Assembly (NCBI RefSeq): GCF_004348985.1
Contig: NZ_SMKW01000025.1
Location: forward strand, 1-64,000
DNA: 64,000 nucleotides
Reading direction: 5' to 3'
Source: Saccharopolyspora elongata
GTDB lineage: Bacteria; Actinomycetota; Actinomycetes; Mycobacteriales; Pseudonocardiaceae
Position 1 is the stretch's first letter, and each line of letters opens with the position of its first letter. A program made the position numbers and the translations under genes. Positions 26,000 to 38,731 of the stretch are shown here, in pieces. The notes under the pieces are model-generated. The model worked only from the letters and a program-made list of their open reading frames with translations. It was not told the origin of the DNA and did not search any database.

Positions 26000-26045
26000 A
26001 ACGCCTCCTGCGCTAGCTCAATCGAGTTGCGCAGGAGGCGTTTTG
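26000..26045 (+). terminator. Rho-independent terminator
   Basis: AACGCCTCCTGCGC and GCGCAGGAGGCGTT form a perfect 14-bp stem with a 15-nt loop, followed by further T residues. It ends the hypothetical membrane protein gene. Confidence 0.88.
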
Positions 26046-26145
26046 GGCGAATGGGGCGAAAGGCGGATGTGGGACTGATGTTCTCCTCTGATACTGGATC
26101 GGCGACGGGGCGATGAGATCCAGCTCACGAAGAGGGAGACATCAG

Positions 26146-27273
26146 ATGAAGCGCAGACTCGCGGCCCGGGTGGCCGGGACCGTGATGTTGGCGGCGGGAA
26201 CGGTGGCCGCGTTGACCATGCCCGCCACCGCGACCGAAACCGCGCCGCCCGCGGCAGAAGCGGCGACCCTGCTCGACGCGGTGCAGCGCGACTTCGGCCT
26301 GGACCGGGACCAGGCCCTCCAGCGGCTCGACCAGGAAACCGCTGCGGCCCAGGCCGACCAGCGGCTGAGCGGCGCGCTGGGCAGCACCTACGGCGGGTCC
26401 TACTTCGACCCGGCGCTCGGCAAGCTCGTCGTCGGCGTCACCGACCAGGCCCGCTTCGACGAGGTGCGCGCGGCCGGCGCCGAGCCGAAGCTCGTCATCT
26501 ACAGCATCGAGCAGCTCAACGGGGTCGTCGAAGGCCTCAACCTGCGCAGCGCGCTCGCCCCGAAGGGCGTCTCCGGCTGGTACGTCGACGGCAAGGTGAA
26601 CTCCGTCGTCGTCACCACCAGGCCGGGCACCGCCCCCGACGCGGCGCGGTTCGTGCACACCTCCGGGGTCCTCACGGATGCGGTGCGCGTCACCGAATCG
26701 CTGGAGAACCCCCGCACCTACGCCGATGTCATCGGCGGCAACGCCTACTACATCGGCAGCGGCTCCCGCTGCTCCGTCGGATTCTCGGTGCAGGGCGGAT
26801 TCGTGACCGCCGGGCACTGCGGCAGCGTCGGCGACTCCACTTCGCAGCCCACCGGCCAGTTCGAGGGCTCGTCGTTCCCGGGCAACGACTACGGCTGGGT
26901 CCGGGTCGGCTCTGGCGACACCCCGCGGCCGCTGGTGAACCAGTACAACGGCAGCAACGTCGGCGTCGCGGGCTCCACCGAGTCCGCCGTGGGCGCGTCC
27001 ATCTGCCGCTCCGGCTCCACCACGGGCTGGCACTGCGGTTCGGTGCAGGCCAAGAACCAGACCGTGCGGTACCCGCAGGGCACGGTGACCGGCCTGACCC
27101 GCACCAACGTCTGCGCCGAGCCCGGTGACTCGGGCGGCTCCTGGCTGTCCGGTAGCCAGGCCCAGGGCGTGACCTCCGGCGGTTCGGGCAACTGCAGCTC
27201 CGGCGGCACGACCTACTTCCAGCCGGTGAACGAGATCCTGCAGGCCTACGGCCTGACGCTGCTCACCCAGTAA
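26146..27273 (+). CDS. Secreted S1 serine protease with propeptide (alpha-lytic/streptogrisin type)
   Basis: The 375-residue precursor has a signal peptide (about 1-38, ending near TMPATATETA), a propeptide of about 150 residues with the alpha-lytic prodomain, and a mature chymotrypsin-like domain starting near ADVIGGNAYYIG. The catalytic triad is His224 (TAGHC), Asp248 (NDYGW) and Ser329 (GDSGGS). The propeptide folds the protease and is then removed; the enzyme is extracellular. Cysteine pairs typical of streptogrisins are present. ATG 26146 has AGGGAGA upstream; an ATG 11 codons earlier adds only a basic extension. Confidence 0.93.
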   Translation: MKRRLAARVAGTVMLAAGTVAALTMPATATETAPPAAEAATLLDAVQRDFGLDRDQALQRLDQETAAAQADQRLSGALGSTYGGSYFDPALGKLVVGVTDQARFDEVRAAGAEPKLVIYSIEQLNGVVEGLNLRSALAPKGVSGWYVDGKVNSVVVTTRPGTAPDAARFVHTSGVLTDAVRVTESLENPRTYADVIGGNAYYIGSGSRCSVGFSVQGGFVTAGHCGSVGDSTSQPTGQFEGSSFPGNDYGWVRVGSGDTPRPLVNQYNGSNVGVAGSTESAVGASICRSGSTTGWHCGSVQAKNQTVRYPQGTVTGLTRTNVCAEPGDSGGSWLSGSQAQGVTSGGSGNCSSGGTTYFQPVNEILQAYGLTLLTQ

Positions 27274-27287
27274 GCGCCACCAGACCG

Positions 27288-27310
27288 GCCCCCGGCACCC
27301 GGCCGGGGGC
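27288..27310. terminator. Hairpin between convergent protease and thiE
   Basis: GCCCCCGGC and GCCGGGGGC form a 9-bp stem with loop ACCCG in the 57-nt gap between two convergent genes. It can serve both directions. Confidence 0.65.
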
Positions 27311-27330
27311 TGCGTCGCGTCCGGCCAGCG

Positions 27331-28002
27331 TTACGGCAGGCGGTCGCGGAGCTCGCGGGCCGCGGCGCGCGGGTCCTCGGCCTCCGTGATCGCGCGGACC
27401 ACGACGACCCGCTCCGCACCGGCCTTGAGGGCCTGGTCCAGGTTGTCCGGGCCGATGCCGCCGATCGCGAACCACGGCCTGCCGTGGCCGCGGTGCTCCG
27501 CGGCGTGCTCCACCAGCTCCAGCCCGGCCGCCGAGCGGCCCGGCTTGGTCGGCGTCGTCCACACCGGGCCGGTGCAGAAGTAGTCCACGCCGGGCTCGAT
27601 CGCGGCGGCGTCCGCCTGCACCACGTCGTGCGTCGACCGGCCGATCGCGACGTGCTCGCCGACGATGCGCCGGGCGATCTCCACCGGCAGGTCGTCCTGC
27701 CCGAGGTGCAGGATGTCGGCCTCGGCGGCCATCGCGACATCGGCACGGTCGTTGACCGCGAGCAGCGCGCCGTGCCGAAGGCACGCCTCGGCCAGCACCT
27801 CCAGCGCCGCCAGCTCGTGGCGGGCCTCCAGCGGGGCGCCGTTCTGGTTCTTGTCCCGCAGCTGGATGATGTCGACCCCGCCGGCCAAGGCGGCGTCCGC
27901 GAACTCCGCGAGATCACCGCGCTCGGCGCGCGCGTCGGTGCACAGGTACAGCCGCGCCTCGTCGAGGCGAGCGCGGATGCCGAAGCCGTCCAATCCAGGC
28001 AT
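27331..28002 (-). CDS. thiE: Thiamine-phosphate synthase
   Basis: The 223-residue TIM-barrel enzyme joins HMP-PP and THZ-P to thiamine phosphate. Motifs: DIIQLRDKN for pyrophosphate binding, [40 protein letters not shown] and [11 protein letters not shown]. It is divergent from the thiO-thiS-thiG operon, the same arrangement as Rv0414c-Rv0417 in M. tuberculosis. Unlike thiOSG and thiC, I see no TPP riboswitch in its leader. Start ATG 28002; the SD is weak. Confidence 0.93.
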   Translation of the reverse strand: MPGLDGFGIRARLDEARLYLCTDARAERGDLAEFADAALAGGVDIIQLRDKNQNGAPLEARHELAALEVLAEACLRHGALLAVNDRADVAMAAEADILHLGQDDLPVEIARRIVGEHVAIGRSTHDVVQADAAAIEPGVDYFCTGPVWTTPTKPGRSAAGLELVEHAAEHRGHGRPWFAIGGIGPDNLDQALKAGAERVVVVRAITEAEDPRAAARELRDRLP

Positions 28003-28152
28003 GCCCCACAGGGTAGCCTCCCGCGACGCCGCCGGACCGCGTGAACGCGAGCACCGGCGCACGTTCCCACTCGGTGCTCTGAAATTTGTGAAAGTTGCTC
28101 GACCTCGCCCCTGACGTGGCGATCCTCGGCGGGTACGGTGGTTGGCGGTGAG

Positions 28153-28236
28153 CACGGGAGCCCGGGTGCCGGGCTGAGAGGGGGCGTTGGCCCCGACCGT
28201 CGAACCTGATCCGGGTCATGCCGGCGCAGGGAGCGT
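28153..28236 (+). promoter_or_regulatory. TPP riboswitch (THI element) controlling thiO-thiS-thiG
   Basis: The conserved core is clear: CGGGAGCCCG, GGGCTGAGAGGG, then GACCGTCGAACCTGATCCGG and GTCATGCCGGCGCAGGGAG. It ends 3 nt before the thiO GTG, so the expected mechanism is that TPP binding hides the ribosome binding site within the 3' GGGAG. Confidence 0.95.
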
Positions 28237-28239
28237 GGA

Positions 28240-30412
<2,173 letters not shown>

Positions 30413-30433
30413 GCCGACCGCCCCGACGAGTCC

Positions 30434-30955
30434 TCAGTGGACGATCGGGGCCGGGTGGTCCCTGCCCAGCCGCCAGCCGGCCAACGTCCAGCACACGCCC
30501 CAGAGCAGGAAGAACGGCGACCACAGCAGCAGGTCCCAGAGCGCCAGGTCGTGGGCCAGAGCGGCGTGCTCGGGCGGCGGCACGTCGATCCCGGTGAGCA
30601 CCAACGTGTCCGAGACGAAGCCGATGCCCAACGGTCCGATCGACCGGACGATCATGAGGATCCCGAGCGTCCAGGCGATCGTCAGCAGCAGGCGGCGCGG
30701 GAGGGGCGCGCGCCAGGGCCGGGTGGTGGCCAGCGCGACGATGATGCCGACCACCGCGGCAGCGGCCAGCACCCAGTGGCTCGCCACGAACAATGGATCC
30801 CGGGCGAGCAGCCGTTCGCGCAGGTCCGGCCGCAGCGGGTCCTTGTCGGCCAGCGCATTGGCCCCCAGCGCCTGTGCGAGCTTCATCGACCCGTAGGCCG
30901 CGGCGCAGGCCGCCGCCCCGTACGCGCCGGCCCGCGTCCGGTCAGCCCACGACAT
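30434..30955 (-). CDS. Hypothetical four-helix membrane protein
   Basis: This 173-residue protein has about four hydrophobic segments, including VASHWVLAAAAVVGIIVALA and LLLWSPFFLLWGVCWTLAGW. I do not recognise the family. Its start overlaps the stop of the upstream 150-residue membrane protein by 14 nt, so the two are co-transcribed and may form a complex. It converges with thiG, whose stop is only 21 nt away. Confidence 0.72.
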   Translation of the reverse strand: MSWADRTRAGAYGAAACAAAYGSMKLAQALGANALADKDPLRPDLRERLLARDPLFVASHWVLAAAAVVGIIVALATTRPWRAPLPRRLLLTIAWTLGILMIVRSIGPLGIGFVSDTLVLTGIDVPPPEHAALAHDLALWDLLLWSPFFLLWGVCWTLAGWRLGRDHPAPIVH

Positions 30956-31394
30956 GCTTCGTCGCCTTCGCGTAGGACTGGATCATCGCCACGAGCAGCC
31001 CGACCACGACGATCCCGAGGACCCCGTGGTGCCACTGCCAGCCCACCCCGATGCCGATGAAGCCGTCCACGATCATGATCGCCGCGCCGGCGCCGACGGC
31101 CAGCAGCATCCCGGCCAGCACCAGCAGCATCAGTGATCTCGGCGCGCGGCGCCCCGGCGCGATGACCGTGGCGATGGCCACGAACGCGGCCAACACCCCG
31201 GTCGCGGCGGCGAGCCACTGGGCCGTCGTGGCGTCCATGAAGTAGCCGTCGCGAACGGCATCAGGCACGGCCGGGCCGCCCGGGAAACCGAGCCTGCCCT
31301 GCCAGGCGAAGACCGCTTTTCCCGCGGCGTAGCCGAGGAAAAGCACTGCTAGTGCGAATGCGGGCCAGCGGCGTGGCCGATCGATACCACCCAT
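30942..31394 (-). CDS. Hypothetical four-helix membrane protein
   Basis: This 150-residue protein has about four predicted helices (AFALAVLFLGYAAGKAVF, ATGVLAAFVAIATVIA, LMLLVLAGMLLAVGAGAAI, LGIVVVGLLVAMIQ). The loop GFPGGPAVPDAVRDGYFMDA probably faces outward. ATG 31394 is the likely start. It heads a two-gene unit with the membrane protein that follows; no function is visible. Confidence 0.7.
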   Translation of the reverse strand: MGGIDRPRRWPAFALAVLFLGYAAGKAVFAWQGRLGFPGGPAVPDAVRDGYFMDATTAQWLAAATGVLAAFVAIATVIAPGRRAPRSLMLLVLAGMLLAVGAGAAIMIVDGFIGIGVGWQWHHGVLGIVVVGLLVAMIQSYAKATKHVVG

Positions 31395-31622
31395 GCCTGC
31401 GACGGTAGGAATCGCGGGCCGAGGATTACTCCCGCCCGAAGCGGAAACGTCTCCCCCGCAGGAGGGAGTCGCGGCGGCGGGGCATCGGGCTTCCGGCACA
31501 GTCCGACGGCCCGGCCCAGGAGGAACGTTCCAGCAGGCACTCCCACCGTGGGTCTTTCGGGGCGCTGTAATGCTGTTGGGAACTGGTTCGCGCAGTGGTG
31601 CGTCCGCCTTGCCTGGTGCGGA

Positions 31623-31758
31623 GTGAACGGCCTGTTCGCTTCGGTAGATGAGGTGAACGGTCCGTTCACCTCATTCACCAACGTCGGTGAGCATCAGCTG
31701 GCATGAGGTGAACGGCCCGTTCGTCCCGGTAGACGAGGTGAACAGGCCGTTCGCTTCA
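31623..31758. repeat. Family E paired palindromes, copies 2 and 3
   Basis: Four modules occur: GTGAACGGCCTGTTCGC (31623), a perfect 13-bp inverted repeat around a single T (31648-31674, core GTGAACGGTCCGTTCAC), GTGAACGGCCCGTTCGT (31708) and GTGAACAGGCCGTTCGC (31738). Modules 1-2 and 3-4 are separated by CGGTAGATGAG and CGGTAGACGAG, so the array is a duplicated two-palindrome unit. The surrounding region (31395-31857) has no gene. Confidence 0.85.
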
Positions 31759-31857
31759 TCCCCTTGCAGGCACAAAGCCGCCCTACCGCAGTCCCACGAT
31801 CTCGGCTTCGCGACCAGCGCAAGCGCCGAACCGTCGAGCTTCGGTGCTCGCCGGAGG

Positions 31858-33870
31858 TCAGCGGATGTGGAGGCGTTCGGGGCGGACGAAGCTGATCGTG
31901 TAGCTCTTCCACGGATTGTCGTAACCGAAGGTCCGGTCGATCGCCTGGCGGGCGTGCAGGGCGTTCTCCACCAGCGAGCTCGCGAGCAGCTCCGTCGCCG
32001 GGGCGCTGCCCTCGGGCACGTCCGGGATCTTCGCCGTCGGCTTGCCGCCCAGCAGGTCGTCCACCGCGCGCAGCGCCGGCACCGCGATCGCCTGCTCGGA
32101 CTCCGGCCGGAACGCGAGCGTCGCGACGTCCTGGCGCAACGCGTCGAGCGCGATCGCCGCCGCGCGCGTCGCCCGGTCGTCGTCGGTCTCCTCGCCGGTC
32201 CCGTCGAGCAGCGCGGGCATGCCCAGCAGATCCTGGGTGCGCCGCAGCGCGAGCACGTTCGCGGCCTGCAACGCCGCGGGTAGATCGACGCCCTGCCCCG
32301 CAGCCCGCACGCTGCGCAGCAGCTCGGACACCGCCCACACCGTCGACCGCACCGCGCCGCGCACATCGGGCAGGATGCTGCTGGGCAGCACCAGGTAGCT
32401 GACGTAGCCGACGCTCAGCGCGATCGCCGCGCCGACCGCCGTGTTCGCCGCGAAGCTGATCCCCACGTTCACCAGCGGCCGGTCCAGCCGCATCGCCTGG
32501 TCGACGACGGTCACGACGATCAGGCAACCGAGCAGCGCCTGGTAGTCGGTGCGCAGCCGCGGCATGCTCAGCAGCATGCCGCCGATCACCAGCGGCACCA
32601 GCAAGAACGCGCCCGGCAGCAGGGTGATCAGCACGGCCAGCGCGGTGACGCCCAGCACCGCGCCGCCGGTGCGCTCCAGCGCGCCGGTCATGCTGTCGCG
32701 GGCCGCAGGCTGCAGCACCACGTAGAGCGCGAGCAGCAGGCTCGACGCCGAAGGGTCGCGCAGCAGCAGGACGATCACCATGCCGAAGGCGACCGCGAGG
32801 GTGCAGCGCAGCGCGTGCCGGAACAGCGACGAGCGGAACGAGAGGTGCGCGCGGATCGCGCCCAGCACGCGCTCCCGGCGCGCGCCGGGAGCCGGCGGCG
32901 GCAGCGGAGTCTCGACACGCCGCACCACGGCACCGCGGATCCGGTCCAGCCCCTGGTTGAGGCCCTGCACCGCGTCCGGCAGGTCCTGCCGCCCGCCGCG
33001 CGCCACGACCGCCAGCGCCGGGTCGCGGCGGGCCGCCGCGGGCAGTCCGGTGCAGGCGCGGGAGCGCACCGCCCGGGCGAGCTCGGCGGCGACCTGATCG
33101 GCCTCCGCGACGATCTGCTCCAGGCGCGCGGCTTCGGCCCGGTCGCTCTGCTGGGCCTGTGCGAGCAGGGTCTCCCGAGCCGCGCGGAAGCGGGCCGCCC
33201 CGGCGAGCACCTGACCGAGCCAGGTGCTGGACCCGTCGGCTCGCCATGCGGCGGCGGCGGATTCGACCACGCCCGGCCCGGGTTCGAGCAGCGTCCTCGC
33301 GACCGCCACGCGGGTGGCCCTGGTCGGATCGCCGAGGCCGATGATCACCCGCAGCACCAGCGCGAACGCCGCGCCCGCCGCGCTCGCCGCCAGCAGCATC
33401 AGCACCGGCTGGTCGGAACCGATGCCGGTCGTGGTGGACACCAGCGTCGCCGCGGCGAAGGTCTGCCCGCCGATGCGGTAGTGCTCGCCCAGCGCGGGCA
33501 GCATGCCGGCGCCGAAGACCACCACCGCCACCGCGAGCCCGGCCAGCACCGGGATGTTGCTCAGCAGCGGGCCGACGGTCATCACGAGCACCAGCGCCGG
33601 GGTGAACCAGACGAACCGCTGCAGGTCCGAGCGCAGCGACTGGCCGCCGGTGGCGATCAGCGCGAGCACCGCGGTCAGGCCGGCGATCAGCGCCGGGGTC
33701 TGCAGGCCGAAGATCCAGCCGATGGCGGTGCCGGCCACCACGGCGACGAGCACCAGCACCGCGTACTGGCGCTGCCGGGGATCCGGCGCCCCGGCCTCGG
33801 TGGCCAGCAGTCCCCGCACTCGCGTCCACACCGATTTAGCCACGCTGTTGCAAACCCCTGTCGTCGTCAT
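31858..33870 (-). CDS. FUSC-family membrane transporter
   Basis: This 670-residue protein has two blocks of membrane helices (about 35-170 and 360-480), each followed by a long soluble region, the layout of FUSC/aromatic acid exporters (YccS, AaeB). LLLALYVVLQPAARDSMTGA and a GGAVLG segment match the second FUSC membrane domain. It would export aromatic or other amphipathic compounds. The first codons are uncertain: ATG 33870 lacks an SD, and a GTG nine codons downstream is an option. Confidence 0.82.
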   Translation of the reverse strand: MTTTGVCNSVAKSVWTRVRGLLATEAGAPDPRQRQYAVLVLVAVVAGTAIGWIFGLQTPALIAGLTAVLALIATGGQSLRSDLQRFVWFTPALVLVMTVGPLLSNIPVLAGLAVAVVVFGAGMLPALGEHYRIGGQTFAAATLVSTTTGIGSDQPVLMLLAASAAGAAFALVLRVIIGLGDPTRATRVAVARTLLEPGPGVVESAAAAWRADGSSTWLGQVLAGAARFRAARETLLAQAQQSDRAEAARLEQIVAEADQVAAELARAVRSRACTGLPAAARRDPALAVVARGGRQDLPDAVQGLNQGLDRIRGAVVRRVETPLPPPAPGARRERVLGAIRAHLSFRSSLFRHALRCTLAVAFGMVIVLLLRDPSASSLLLALYVVLQPAARDSMTGALERTGGAVLGVTALAVLITLLPGAFLLVPLVIGGMLLSMPRLRTDYQALLGCLIVVTVVDQAMRLDRPLVNVGISFAANTAVGAAIALSVGYVSYLVLPSSILPDVRGAVRSTVWAVSELLRSVRAAGQGVDLPAALQAANVLALRRTQDLLGMPALLDGTGEETDDDRATRAAAIALDALRQDVATLAFRPESEQAIAVPALRAVDDLLGGKPTAKIPDVPEGSAPATELLASSLVENALHARQAIDRTFGYDNPWKSYTISFVRPERLHIR

Positions 33871-34015
33871 GCGCGCAGCGCGCAGCAGACCGCGGACCGC
33901 CGCTGGCCCACGATCTCGGGAATTACGCGCTTCTCAACCCCTGTGTCGATCGGGCACGCCATTCGGGTTACAGATCCGGGACGAAAATCACTCTATTAGG
34001 GGCCTGGTTGGGGGG

Positions 34016-34891
34016 TCAGATGGACCGGGGGCTGACTCGCCAGAACGTCGACACCGGCCCGACCCCGGCGCCGAGCGGGTAGGCGTCCGAGACGCTGCGC
34101 GTGACGAACCGCTTGCCGCTGCGCACCGCGTCCGGCATCGAAGCGCCCTTCGCCAGGGCGGCCGTGATCGCCGAGGCGAACACGTCGCCGGCGCCGTGGG
34201 TGTGCACCGTCGCGTAGCGGGGGCCGGGCAGCGGGATCGCCTCGTTGCCGTCGAAGAGCAGGTCGATGCACTCCGGGTCGTCGGCCAGGTGGCCGCTCTT
34301 GATCAGCACCCACTGCGGGCCGAAGTCGAAGACGGCCTTCGCGGCGTCCAGCAGGTCCGCGCGGGTGCGCGCGTCGATGCCGGTCAGCAGCCGCACCTCG
34401 TCGAGGTTCGGCGTGACCAGCGTCGCGCGCGGGAAGGCCTTGTGGCGCAGGGCGTCTAGCGCGTCCGGGCGCAGCAGCGGCTCGCCGCTGCGGGAGGCGG
34501 CGACCGGGTCCACGACGAACGGCGTGCGACCGCCGCGGCCGATGCCGTGCACGTCGCAGACGTCCAGCACGGCCTCGATGGTGGCGGCCGAGGCGAGCAC
34601 CCCGGTCTTGGCCGCGTCCACGCCGATGTCCGAGGCGACCGCGTCGACCTGCGCGGCGACTGTCTCCGGCGGGATCTCGACCAGCCCGGTGACGCCGACG
34701 GTGTTCTGCACCGTCACGGCGGTGACCGCGGTCATGCCGTGCACGCCGCAGGCGAAGAAGGTGCGCAGGTCCGCGTGCATCCCGGCGCTGCCGCCGGAGT
34801 CCGACCCGGCGATGGTCAGCGCGGTCGGGGGAGCGGTGTTGTTCGCGGGCCGACGTTCGTGCCCGGCCGAGATCTCGTGCATCCACTTCAT
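34016..34891 (-). CDS. thiD: Hydroxymethylpyrimidine (phosphate) kinase
   Basis: The 291-residue ribokinase-fold enzyme phosphorylates HMP and HMP-P. LTIAGSDSGGSAGMHADLRT is the ThiD N-terminal motif; TPNLDEVRLLTG and VLIKSGH follow. The anion-hole motif reads HGAGDVFASA instead of the usual HGTGC, closer to pyridoxal kinases, so dual or altered specificity is possible. Its location near thiC, as in Rv0422c-Rv0423c, supports a thiamine role. Start ATG 34891, or an ATG three codons later. Confidence 0.87.
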   Translation of the reverse strand: MKWMHEISAGHERRPANNTAPPTALTIAGSDSGGSAGMHADLRTFFACGVHGMTAVTAVTVQNTVGVTGLVEIPPETVAAQVDAVASDIGVDAAKTGVLASAATIEAVLDVCDVHGIGRGGRTPFVVDPVAASRSGEPLLRPDALDALRHKAFPRATLVTPNLDEVRLLTGIDARTRADLLDAAKAVFDFGPQWVLIKSGHLADDPECIDLLFDGNEAIPLPGPRYATVHTHGAGDVFASAITAALAKGASMPDAVRSGKRFVTRSVSDAYPLGAGVGPVSTFWRVSPRSI

Positions 34892-34933
34892 GTTACGGCC
34901 CCGCTCCTACCGATCTTCCAGGGTACGAAGCGA

Positions 34934-35015
34934 CGTTTCCGCAGGTCAGATGCCGTGAGCGGGTTGGGGTGTTATGGCACCCCAAACCACTCACGGGCGG
35001 TGACCTGCGGAAACG
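34934..35015. terminator. Family F long hairpin 3' of thiC, copy F3
   Basis: Three nested stems: CGTTTCCGCAGGTCA/TGACCTGCGGAAACG (15 bp, perfect), CCGTGAG/CTCACGG, and TTGGGGTG/CACCCCAA around TTATGG. It lies 10 nt past the thiC stop on the minus strand. The outer stem sequence closely matches F1, while the inner stem differs in sequence but keeps pairing. Confidence 0.8.
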
Positions 35016-35025
35016 GTGCTCCGGG

Positions 35026-36776
<1,751 letters not shown>

Positions 36777-36948
36777 TGTTGATTTGTCGCTGCCCGAGGC
36801 TAGCCGGGAGACCGCGGGCTGCCAACCCCGGTTCACCCCGATGACGGCAGGCCGGTTTGCCATTAGGCTCATGACCAGGGCGATCACAACGCTGTCAGGG
36901 GTGGTGAGTACGGTGCGTGATGACATCGATACAGGAGGTGATCGCGCT

Positions 36949-37527
36949 ATGACTGCTGCCCCAGCGCTCGAATCCTCGACGTGGAACGAGTTGGTGGAAG
37001 CCTGGCGGAACGTGCAGCTGCCGGGCAAGGGCTGGCGCGCGGAGATCATCGAAGGAGTGATCGTGATGACGCCGCCGCCCGGAAAGCCGCACAACAAGGT
37101 CAATTCCCGTGTGATCAAGGCATTGGCCAGGGTGATCCTGGATGAGTGGGAGTTGGCTACGGCGCTGGGGGTCGTGATCCCGGCAACTGGTGAAACCTAC
37201 GAGCCTGATCTCGCGGTAGTCCCACGTGAAGTGTTGGATGCAGATCCGCCAGGTGATCCTGTTGTGGCGGATCAGCTGCTGCTAGCCGTCGAGATCACAT
37301 CATGGAGTAATGCCAAGACAGATCGGGAAACGAAGCTCAGAGGGTACGCGCTTGGCGGTGTGCCGCTCTATCTCCTGATCGACCGATTCCGGGCTGGCGG
37401 GCCATCGGTGTTGCTTTATTCCAATCCTGAGTCCGGCAGTTATCGAGAGTTGTCCTGCGTGCCTTTCGGGAAACCTATCGAGTTGCCCGATCCGTTCAAC
37501 TTCACCTTGGAAACCAAGGAATTCTGA
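36949..37527 (+). CDS. Uma2-family (DUF820) putative restriction-endonuclease-fold protein
   Basis: This 192-residue protein matches Uma2/DUF820: EIIEGVIVMTPPPGKPHNKV at the start, YEPDLAVVP and LLAVEITSWSNAKTDRETKL for the PD-(D/E)xK-like core, and KLRGYALGGVPLYLLIDR. The family is expanded in cyanobacteria and some actinomycetes and its role is unclear. The SD AGGAGGTGATC (36933-36943) is an almost complete anti-16S match, the strongest in the window. GC content is lower and codon use more relaxed than in neighbours, suggesting transfer. It is the only gene in this block without a place in the mycobacterial order. Confidence 0.85.
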   Translation: MTAAPALESSTWNELVEAWRNVQLPGKGWRAEIIEGVIVMTPPPGKPHNKVNSRVIKALARVILDEWELATALGVVIPATGETYEPDLAVVPREVLDADPPGDPVVADQLLLAVEITSWSNAKTDRETKLRGYALGGVPLYLLIDRFRAGGPSVLLYSNPESGSYRELSCVPFGKPIELPDPFNFTLETKEF

Positions 37528-38109
37528 TCAGTCTTCGTCTTCGGCGAAGGGGTCGCCGGATTCCGCCGGGTCCCAGGTCAGTCCAGGGATTCCCCAGCCG
37601 TTGCGGCGGACCATCTTCTTCGCCGCCCGGGCGTGGCGGCCCATCAGGCGGTCCAGGTAGAGGTGGCCGTCCAGGTGGTCGGTCTCGTGCTGCAGGCAGC
37701 GGGCGAAGAAACCGGTCCCCTCGACCTCGATCGGCTTTCCGTCCACATCGGACCCGGTGACCCTCGCCCGGTTCGCCCGGCCGGTCGGGTAGGACTCGCC
37801 GGGCACCGACAGGCAGCCCTCCCAGTCGTCGTCCGGGTCCGGCATGGTCTGCGGGATCTCGGACGTGGTCAGCTCGGGGTTGACCACCACGCCGCGGTGC
37901 TGGACCCCCTCGTCGTCGGGGCAGTCGTAGACGAACACCCGCAGGTCGACGCCGATCTGGTTGGCCGCGAGCCCGACCCCGTTCGCGGCGGCCATCGTCT
38001 CGAACATGTCCTCGACGAGGGTGCGCAGCTCGTCGTCGAAGTGCTCCACCGGGCGGGTGGGGTTGTGCAGCACCGGGTCGCCGACGACGCAGATCGGGTG
38101 AACAGCCAT
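37528..38109 (-). CDS. def: Peptide deformylase
   Basis: The 193-residue metalloenzyme removes the formyl group from nascent proteins. All three motifs are present: [18 protein letters not shown] with the metal-binding Cys, and QHETDHLDG with the HExxH. It corresponds to Rv0429c by position, next to the DUF3263 and VirR-like genes. It converges with the Uma2 gene with no spacer. Confidence 0.95.
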   Translation of the reverse strand: MAVHPICVVGDPVLHNPTRPVEHFDDELRTLVEDMFETMAAANGVGLAANQIGVDLRVFVYDCPDDEGVQHRGVVVNPELTTSEIPQTMPDPDDDWEGCLSVPGESYPTGRANRARVTGSDVDGKPIEVEGTGFFARCLQHETDHLDGHLYLDRLMGRHARAAKKMVRRNGWGIPGLTWDPAESGDPFAEDED

Positions 38110-38281
38110 GAGCGGGACTTTAGCGGTTTGGGCAGTCGGGGCGTCGGGGTGTTCCGGACCCGGTACTCGCCGGTGTGATCCACTCCCGCCGGGATTCCGG
38201 GCATGGTGTAATTGAGGGGGAATGACAGCTGTGTGATTCCGGCGAACGCGGGAAGTCCCGAATCGCGAGGCGAGGAGCCAG

Positions 38282-38731
38282 ATGGACGCCGCCCAAATGC
38301 TGACCGCGCAGGAGATCGCTCGTCAATGCGAGCAGCTGGCGCGCCTGCAACAGCGGAAGCCGAAATCCGATCCGGCACCCGGTCGGCGGTTGCGCCTCGC
38401 CGAGCCGATCACCCAGCCGATCGAGCGGATCGTCGAGCCGCCGCCGGTGCCGCCCCAGCCCGCACCGCCGGACGGCGAGCTCACCGTCCGGGAGCGGGGC
38501 ATCCTGGCCTTCGAGTCGCAGTGGTGGAAGCGGGAAGGCGTGAAGAAGGAGCTCGCGATCCGCGAGCTGTTCGACATGTCGCCCTCGCGGTACTACCAAC
38601 TGCTGAACGCGTTGCTGGACAGTCCGGTCGCCGAGCAGGCAGACCCTATGCTGATCAAGCGGCTGCGCAAGGCACGGGCGGGACGGCAGCGCGCACGGGC
38701 CGCCCAACGACTGGGAATCGAGTTGCACTGA
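38282..38731 (+). CDS. DUF3263 family protein
   Basis: This 149-residue protein has a Pro-rich linker (about 45-65) and a C-terminal DUF3263 domain: [20 protein letters not shown] followed by [18 protein letters not shown], which looks like a helix-turn-helix. It corresponds to Rv0430. Its stop overlaps the next start by 1 nt, so it is co-translated with the VirR-like protein. The upstream region has a near-palindrome around ACAGCTGT (38218-38240). Confidence 0.88.
   Translation: MDAAQMLTAQEIARQCEQLARLQQRKPKSDPAPGRRLRLAEPITQPIERIVEPPPVPPQPAPPDGELTVRERGILAFESQWWKREGVKKELAIRELFDMSPSRYYQLLNALLDSPVAEQADPMLIKRLRKARAGRQRARAAQRLGIELH

Noticed and set aside
31623..31758. CRISPR-like array of four GTGAACGG modules
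   Set aside because: The spacers are short (about 8-34 nt), and two of them are near-identical; this is a duplicated palindrome pair.
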